A stretch of DNA of 9,343 bases from Candidatus Zambryskibacteria bacterium CG_4_9_14_3_um_filter_40_16 (lineage in GTDB: Bacteria > Patescibacteriota > Minisyncoccia > Phycocordibacterales > Zambryskibacteraceae), in the NCBI GenBank assembly GCA_002791475.1, contig PFXE01000001.1:1-9343 (forward strand), given 5' to 3'. A program made the translations under genes and the position numbers. The notes beneath the pieces are model-generated. The model saw only the letters and a program-made list of their open reading frames with translations, was not told the origin of the DNA and searched no databases. Shown here piece after piece: positions 7,229 through 9,343 of this stretch (positions are counted from its first letter, which is position 1; each line of letters begins with the position of its first letter).

Positions 7229-7429
7229 TTAAAAAATAGAAGAAATCAAATCCAACGCTGAATGTCTTACTCTCATCTTTTCGGATACCTCATCAAGCAT
7301 TCTAACCAGGAGCTTGTGTCTCCTTGCTTCCCTTCTGTAAGGCAATCCTCTGATAATCATCATATCTATTTTGGTATTTATTTGATATATTTCACGAGAA
7401 ATAATTCTAAAAAGCTTTGTTTTACTCAT
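7229..7429 (-). CDS. Small basic protein co-transcribed with lexA, unknown function
   Basis: The product is 66 residues if the start is the ATG at 7429. Longer readings from 7495 or 7435 would put the start inside or against the promoter and LexA box, so 7429 is preferred: the TATAAT ends seven bases upstream. The protein is basic and probably helical, with an Arg-rich centre (MIIRGLPYRREARRHKLLVR, 24-43) and an amphipathic Leu/Val/Met pattern at about 36-52. It has no cysteine, signal peptide or membrane segment, so it is unlike the membrane-bound SOS division inhibitor YneA. Its stop is two bases before lexA, and the shared LexA-boxed promoter predicts DNA-damage induction. I do not recognise a family. 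Nucleic-acid binding or modulation of LexA/RecA are guesses from charge and context. Confidence 0.7.
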   Translation of the reverse strand: MSKTKLFRIISREIYQINTKIDMMIIRGLPYRREARRHKLLVRMLDEVSEKMRVRHSALDLISSIF

Positions 7430-7436
7430 ACGCATA

Positions 7437-7465
7437 ATTATAAGTGAACCAGAGTTCACCCGCAA
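7437..7465 (-). promoter_or_regulatory. Leaderless SOS promoter of the 66-codon gene and lexA
   Basis: On the minus strand, TTGCGG (7465-7460) and a perfect TATAAT (7442-7437) are spaced by 17 bases. Seven bases then lead to the ATG at 7429, so the mRNA should start at or next to the ATG. The spacer is almost wholly filled by the LexA box. Confidence 0.75.
7444..7459. promoter_or_regulatory. LexA operator (SOS box)
   Basis: GTGAACCAGAGTTCAC is a perfect palindrome of two 6-base arms around CAGA. Its core GAAC-N4-GTTC matches the LexA/DinR box of Gram-positive and many other bacteria. It sits between -35 and -10 of the lexA operon promoter, so bound LexA would block RNA polymerase directly. 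No second GAAC-N4-GTTC was found by eye in the window. Confidence 0.85.
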
Positions 7466-7473
7466 GGTATACC

Positions 7474-7482
7474 TGTGGATAA
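7474..7482 (-). promoter_or_regulatory. Perfect DnaA box
   Basis: The minus strand reads TTATCCACA, the exact E. coli-type DnaA 9-mer, nine bases upstream of the lexA promoter -35. An overlapping 10-base palindrome, AGGTATACCT (7465-7474), adjoins it. It is single, so it is not an origin; DnaA-linked control of the lexA operon or chance are possible. Confidence 0.4.
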
Positions 7483-7522
7483 ACAAATACAACAATTTTA
7501 GGTTTGGAATACAACGATGATT

Positions 7523-7539
7523 TATAATGCTAATATAAT
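7523..7539 (+). promoter_or_regulatory. Candidate -10 elements of the dsbA-like/VKOR operon
   Basis: Two perfect TATAAT hexamers lie at 7523-7528 and 7534-7539, upstream of the ATG at 7570. Neither has a good -35 at 16-18 bases; TTGGAA at 7504-7509 is only 13 bases from the first. Start from the second would give a leader of about 24 bases with no Shine-Dalgarno site. Confidence 0.45.
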
Positions 7540-7569
7540 GGCTATCGAATAATTAAATTTACAAATCAT

Positions 7570-8229
7570 ATGTCTTTCTTAAAGAAAAATATCTGGGCGA
7601 TCAGTTTTTTTGCTCTTATTATTATTTTGCTTGCCGTAATGTACGCTACCAGAGACAGCACTGTTAGTACGAGATTATCACCAGACAGAGTTGAATCTTT
7701 TGACTTCACAATTAACCCCAACGACCACATAAAGGGTCCAGAAAATGCTCCAGTCACGCTTTTGGAGTTTTCTGATTTCCAATGTCCAGCATGTCGTTCT
7801 TATGAGCCTGTGCTGGAAGAGCTTCTTAATATGTTCCCAAACGAGCTTCGTCTTGTATACAAACACTTCCCTCTTTCTACAATTCATATAGGTGCGCTAC
7901 CTTCAGCACAAGCATCGGAAGCGGCGGGGCTTCAGGGAAAGTTTTGGGAAATGCACGACTTGTTGTTTGAAACACAAAATATATGGTCTCTATCCCCCAC
8001 CAAAGATAAGTTTGAAAAGTTTGCAGAAGATCTGGGGTTGGATATTGAAAAATTTAAAAATGATTATAGTTCCGATGAGATTTCAAATAAAATAAATATT
8101 GATATAGAGCTAACCAGAGAATTGGGCTTAAACTCCACGCCCACCTTTTATTTGAATGGTAAGCTAATAGAAAATCCTTCAAGTATCAGAGAATTTATTG
8201 AACTCATAAATGCGGAGTTAATAAATTGA
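7570..8229 (+). CDS. Membrane-anchored DsbA-like thiol-disulphide oxidase
   Basis: Likely introduces disulphides into exported proteins. The 219-residue product has a Lys-flanked N-terminal membrane anchor (about 7-25), a short linker, then a DsbA/BdbD-type thioredoxin-fold domain (about 50-219). Seen: FSDFQCPACRSYEP with the active-site CPAC at 72-75, the helical insertion typical of the family (about 105-170), and the cis-proline loop STPTFYLNG (189-197). The two active-site cysteines are the only ones. One base separates its TGA from the VKOR ATG, so the oxidase and its reoxidation partner are co-expressed. Upstream are two TATAAT boxes and, divergently, the lexA operon. A reductase/isomerase role is possible, but the VKOR neighbour favours oxidase. 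Confidence 0.9.
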   Translation: MSFLKKNIWAISFFALIIILLAVMYATRDSTVSTRLSPDRVESFDFTINPNDHIKGPENAPVTLLEFSDFQCPACRSYEPVLEELLNMFPNELRLVYKHFPLSTIHIGALPSAQASEAAGLQGKFWEMHDLLFETQNIWSLSPTKDKFEKFAEDLGLDIEKFKNDYSSDEISNKINIDIELTRELGLNSTPTFYLNGKLIENPSSIREFIELINAELIN

Positions 8230-8230
8230 C

Positions 8231-8668
8231 ATGAATTCCACGCGTACCGGCGCATTAATGCTCTCCTTCCTTGTTATTTCTTTCTTGGGGTTTGCAGATT
8301 CGTTATATCTATCAGTCACCCATTATCTGAACGCCACTCCGTCGTGTTTCATCGCCAAGGGGTGCGATATTGTAACGACGAGCACTTATTCGGAGATTTT
8401 CGGTTTCCCCGTCGCCTTTTTGGGTGTTACATATTACCTATTGCTGATTGTTCTCGCGATTATTTATTTAGATAAGAAAAAAAATAAAGTTTTTAAACTT
8501 CTGCCTTGGGTCACGACTTTGGGAGTAACGACATCCTTGTGGTTGCTTTATGTTCAAGTTTTTATTCTCAAATCTCTTTGCAGTTATTGCATTATTTCCG
8601 CTTTTATCTCCATCACGCTTTTTGTTATAGCTGTGGTTATTTTAAAATTTTATTCAAAAACAACATAA
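8231..8668 (+). CDS. VKOR-family quinone-dependent disulphide oxidase
   Basis: Bacterial VKOR does the job of DsbB: it reoxidises the DsbA-like partner and passes electrons to quinone in the membrane. The 145-residue product has four predicted membrane helices (about 8-28, 60-80, 88-112, 118-140). It has all four redox cysteines of the family: the loop pair Cys39 and Cys45 (SCFIAKGC), with the six-residue spacing known from cyanobacterial VKOR, and the CSYC motif Cys117/Cys120 near the quinone site. The loop TSTYSEIFGFPVAFLG (50-65) is also typical. It is the minimal single-domain form, without a fused thioredoxin domain, which fits the separate DsbA-like protein one base upstream. A GGAG lies 13 bases before the ATG, rather far for a Shine-Dalgarno site. 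Its stop lies at the edge of a strong terminator. Confidence 0.92.
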   Translation: MNSTRTGALMLSFLVISFLGFADSLYLSVTHYLNATPSCFIAKGCDIVTTSTYSEIFGFPVAFLGVTYYLLLIVLAIIYLDKKKNKVFKLLPWVTTLGVTTSLWLLYVQVFILKSLCSYCIISAFISITLFVIAVVILKFYSKTT

Positions 8669-8707
8669 CAAAAACCCCGCGCATTGTTTTTACGCGGGGT
8701 TTTTGTT
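8667..8707. terminator. Strong bidirectional intrinsic terminator
   Basis: AACAAAAACCCCGCG (8667-8681) and CGCGGGGTTTTTGTT (8693-8707) are perfect 15-base inverted arms around an 11-base loop. Each strand has a seven-pair GC-rich core followed by a T-run, so the structure works both ways. It overlaps the VKOR stop on the plus strand and the stop of the convergent SLT gene on the minus strand. Confidence 0.93.
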
Positions 8708-9044
8708 ATTTACGGACAATATCATGATAGCTAGACCAACATTTAGAGGATGACATCCATGGGCGTTCCCCCTCGTTCTCATATAGATATCTGGCAAATG
8801 ACAAGTTGCCTTCTAATGAGTGAATATCAAAACCAAGTTCTTCTGCTTTTTCAAGATGGTAAAGTTCGTTGATTTGCATTACACCCACATCATAACGATT
8901 TACTTTTCCTCTGATAAGATTTCCTTCCGAATCAGTTTGCCTGAAATGTGATTCACATCTGGCTATATCCACCAAAATAGGTATGTCTTCAAAGTACTCT
9001 TCCACCTTTTCCTTGGTTGTGCTTTTCCTCACTACCTGTTCCAC
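8706..9044 (-). CDS. SLT-type lytic transglycosylase/lysozyme-like domain protein
   Basis: Likely cleaves the glycan strand of peptidoglycan outside the cell. Counting from the GTG at 9044 (112 codons), the domain has ARCESHFRQ (28-36) with the catalytic Glu31 of the ES motif, DVGVMQINELYH (52-63), which matches the family's GxMQI-N motif, LEGNLSFARYLYE (77-89), and a closing PWMSSSKCW (95-103). Cys30, next to the catalytic Glu, and Cys102 are the only cysteines and could form a disulphide across the domain. The GTG is the first usable start after a stop, but the frame stays open for 51 codons upstream, with a signal anchor. The true start is therefore probably further upstream (see 9045-9215). 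It is convergent with the dsbA-like/VKOR operon and shares its terminator. Confidence 0.8.
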   Translation of the reverse strand: MEQVVRKSTTKEKVEEYFEDIPILVDIARCESHFRQTDSEGNLIRGKVNRYDVGVMQINELYHLEKAEELGFDIHSLEGNLSFARYLYENEGERPWMSSSKCWSSYHDIVRK

Positions 9045-9215
9045 AAGAGGTGATTCTATCTGTGATAGAGAATTCTCTGATTGAGGTAATGAAGATGTGA
9101 AAGTGCTAAATCCTGTTATTACCGCTAGTAAACCAATAGTTGCGAGATTTAAAATATGTTTTTGATTATTTCTAATTCTGTCGTTTCGGTATTTTTTCTA
9201 TTTTTTCTTTGGCAT
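9045..9215 (-). pseudogene. Signal-anchor part of the SLT gene, with in-frame amber codon
   Basis: Reading back from 9044 in the SLT frame gives 51 sense codons. They start KKYRNDRIRNNQKH (basic) and run into HILNLATIGLLAVITGF, a clear signal peptide or anchor, then a Ser-rich linker that leads directly into the SLT domain. No ATG, GTG or TTG occurs in these codons. A TAG at 9200-9198 closes the frame. Just beyond it, in the same frame, lies ATG CCA AAG AAA AAA (9215-9201), so the natural protein would read MPKKK-(TAG)-KKYRND. One base change (AAG to TAG) explains this. Alternatives are a start at ATT 9176 or 9155, amber read-through, or an assembly error in the A-rich run. A full promoter upstream of 9215 supports the ATG as the original start. 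Confidence 0.7.
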
Positions 9216-9241
9216 TTTTTGCGCTGTACTACCAAAGAAAA

Positions 9242-9262
9242 AATCCAGCTACTTACTGGATT
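9242..9262 (-). promoter_or_regulatory. Hairpin plus T-run at the 5' end of the SLT mRNA
   Basis: On the minus strand AATCCAG, a 7-base loop, then CTGGATT forms a perfect 7-pair stem followed by a run of Ts (the last two stem Ts plus four more). The predicted transcription start lies at about 9262, so the hairpin would be the very first part of the mRNA. It could be a terminator for a gene beyond the window, an attenuator, or a 5' stabilising stem. Confidence 0.5.
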
Positions 9263-9268
9263 ACCCTA

Positions 9269-9297
9269 ATACTAGCAGACTTAAAGAAAGAAGTCAA
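9269..9297 (-). promoter_or_regulatory. Sigma70-type promoter of the SLT gene
   Basis: On the minus strand TTGACT (9297-9292) and TAGTAT (9274-9269) are spaced by exactly 17 bases, five and four matches to consensus. Transcription would start near 9262, giving a leader of about 47 bases before the ATG at 9215. It lies next to the 5' hairpin. Confidence 0.7.
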
Positions 9298-9343
9298 TAC
9301 TTTTCTATATTTTTATGGTGTGATTATCCTTAATATTAGCCGT

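Noticed and set aside
7430..7495. N-terminal extension of the 66-codon gene to 7495 or 7435
   Set aside because: It would run across the -35, LexA box and -10 of the promoter, and these residues look like a translated promoter.
7538..7552. Four-codon ORF (MAIE) behind the first TATAAT upstream of the dsbA-like gene
   Set aside because: It is too short to support, and the spacing to the -10 is poor.
7678..8095. Alternative frames over the dsbA-like gene
   Set aside because: The CPAC and cis-Pro motifs fix the frame; the others are shadows.
3441..8229. UGA read as glycine, as in Gracilibacteria/Absconditabacteria
   Set aside because: UGA ends murG and the dsbA-like gene at natural family ends with the next start adjacent, and no conserved gene has an internal UGA.

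Overview
The window is an AT-rich, densely packed bacterial segment with cell-wall genes at the left and oxidative-folding and SOS genes at the right. The gene set, the very short genes, the lack of Shine-Dalgarno sites, the divergent MraY and the DsbA/VKOR/SLT neighbourhood suggest a Patescibacteria (CPR, Parcubacteria-like) chromosome. That placement is an inference from gene content and style; no marker such as rRNA is present. No tRNA, rRNA, CRISPR array, insertion sequence or prophage was seen. UGA is a normal stop here (murG and the dsbA-like gene end in TGA), which argues against the UGA=Gly code of Gracilibacteria/Absconditabacteria.

Layout. (1) 5-2235 +: a promoter, then mraY and ftsW, a remnant of the division and cell wall (dcw) cluster without murD between them. 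(2) 2313-6099 +: murG, gltX and a coiled-coil M23 peptidase, joined by ATGA and TAATG overlaps. (3) 6117-6539 +: two short membrane-protein genes of unknown function, the first with its own promoter inside the end of the M23 gene. (4) 6654-7429 -: a 66-codon unknown gene followed by lexA. Their promoter has a perfect GAAC-N4-GTTC LexA box lying exactly between the -35 and -10 elements. (5) 7570-8668 +: a membrane-anchored DsbA-like oxidase and VKOR, ending at a strong bidirectional terminator. (6) 8706-9215 -: a convergent SLT-type peptidoglycan lyase whose signal-anchor region carries an in-frame amber codon.

How the genes fit together. MraY, MurG and FtsW make lipid I, make lipid II and polymerise it. 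The M23 and SLT proteins cut or remodel peptidoglycan outside the membrane. Each of these exported enzymes has exactly two cysteines, and the DsbA-like/VKOR pair would form such disulphides and pass electrons to quinone. All ten cysteines encoded in the window fall in these four exported or redox proteins. About 1950 residues of the other eight proteins contain none.

Three promoters (before mraY, the 96-codon gene and the lexA operon) have a perfect TATAAT ending only 6-8 bases before an ATG. This implies leaderless mRNAs and resets two gene starts: mraY at 41 and the pre-lexA gene at 7429.
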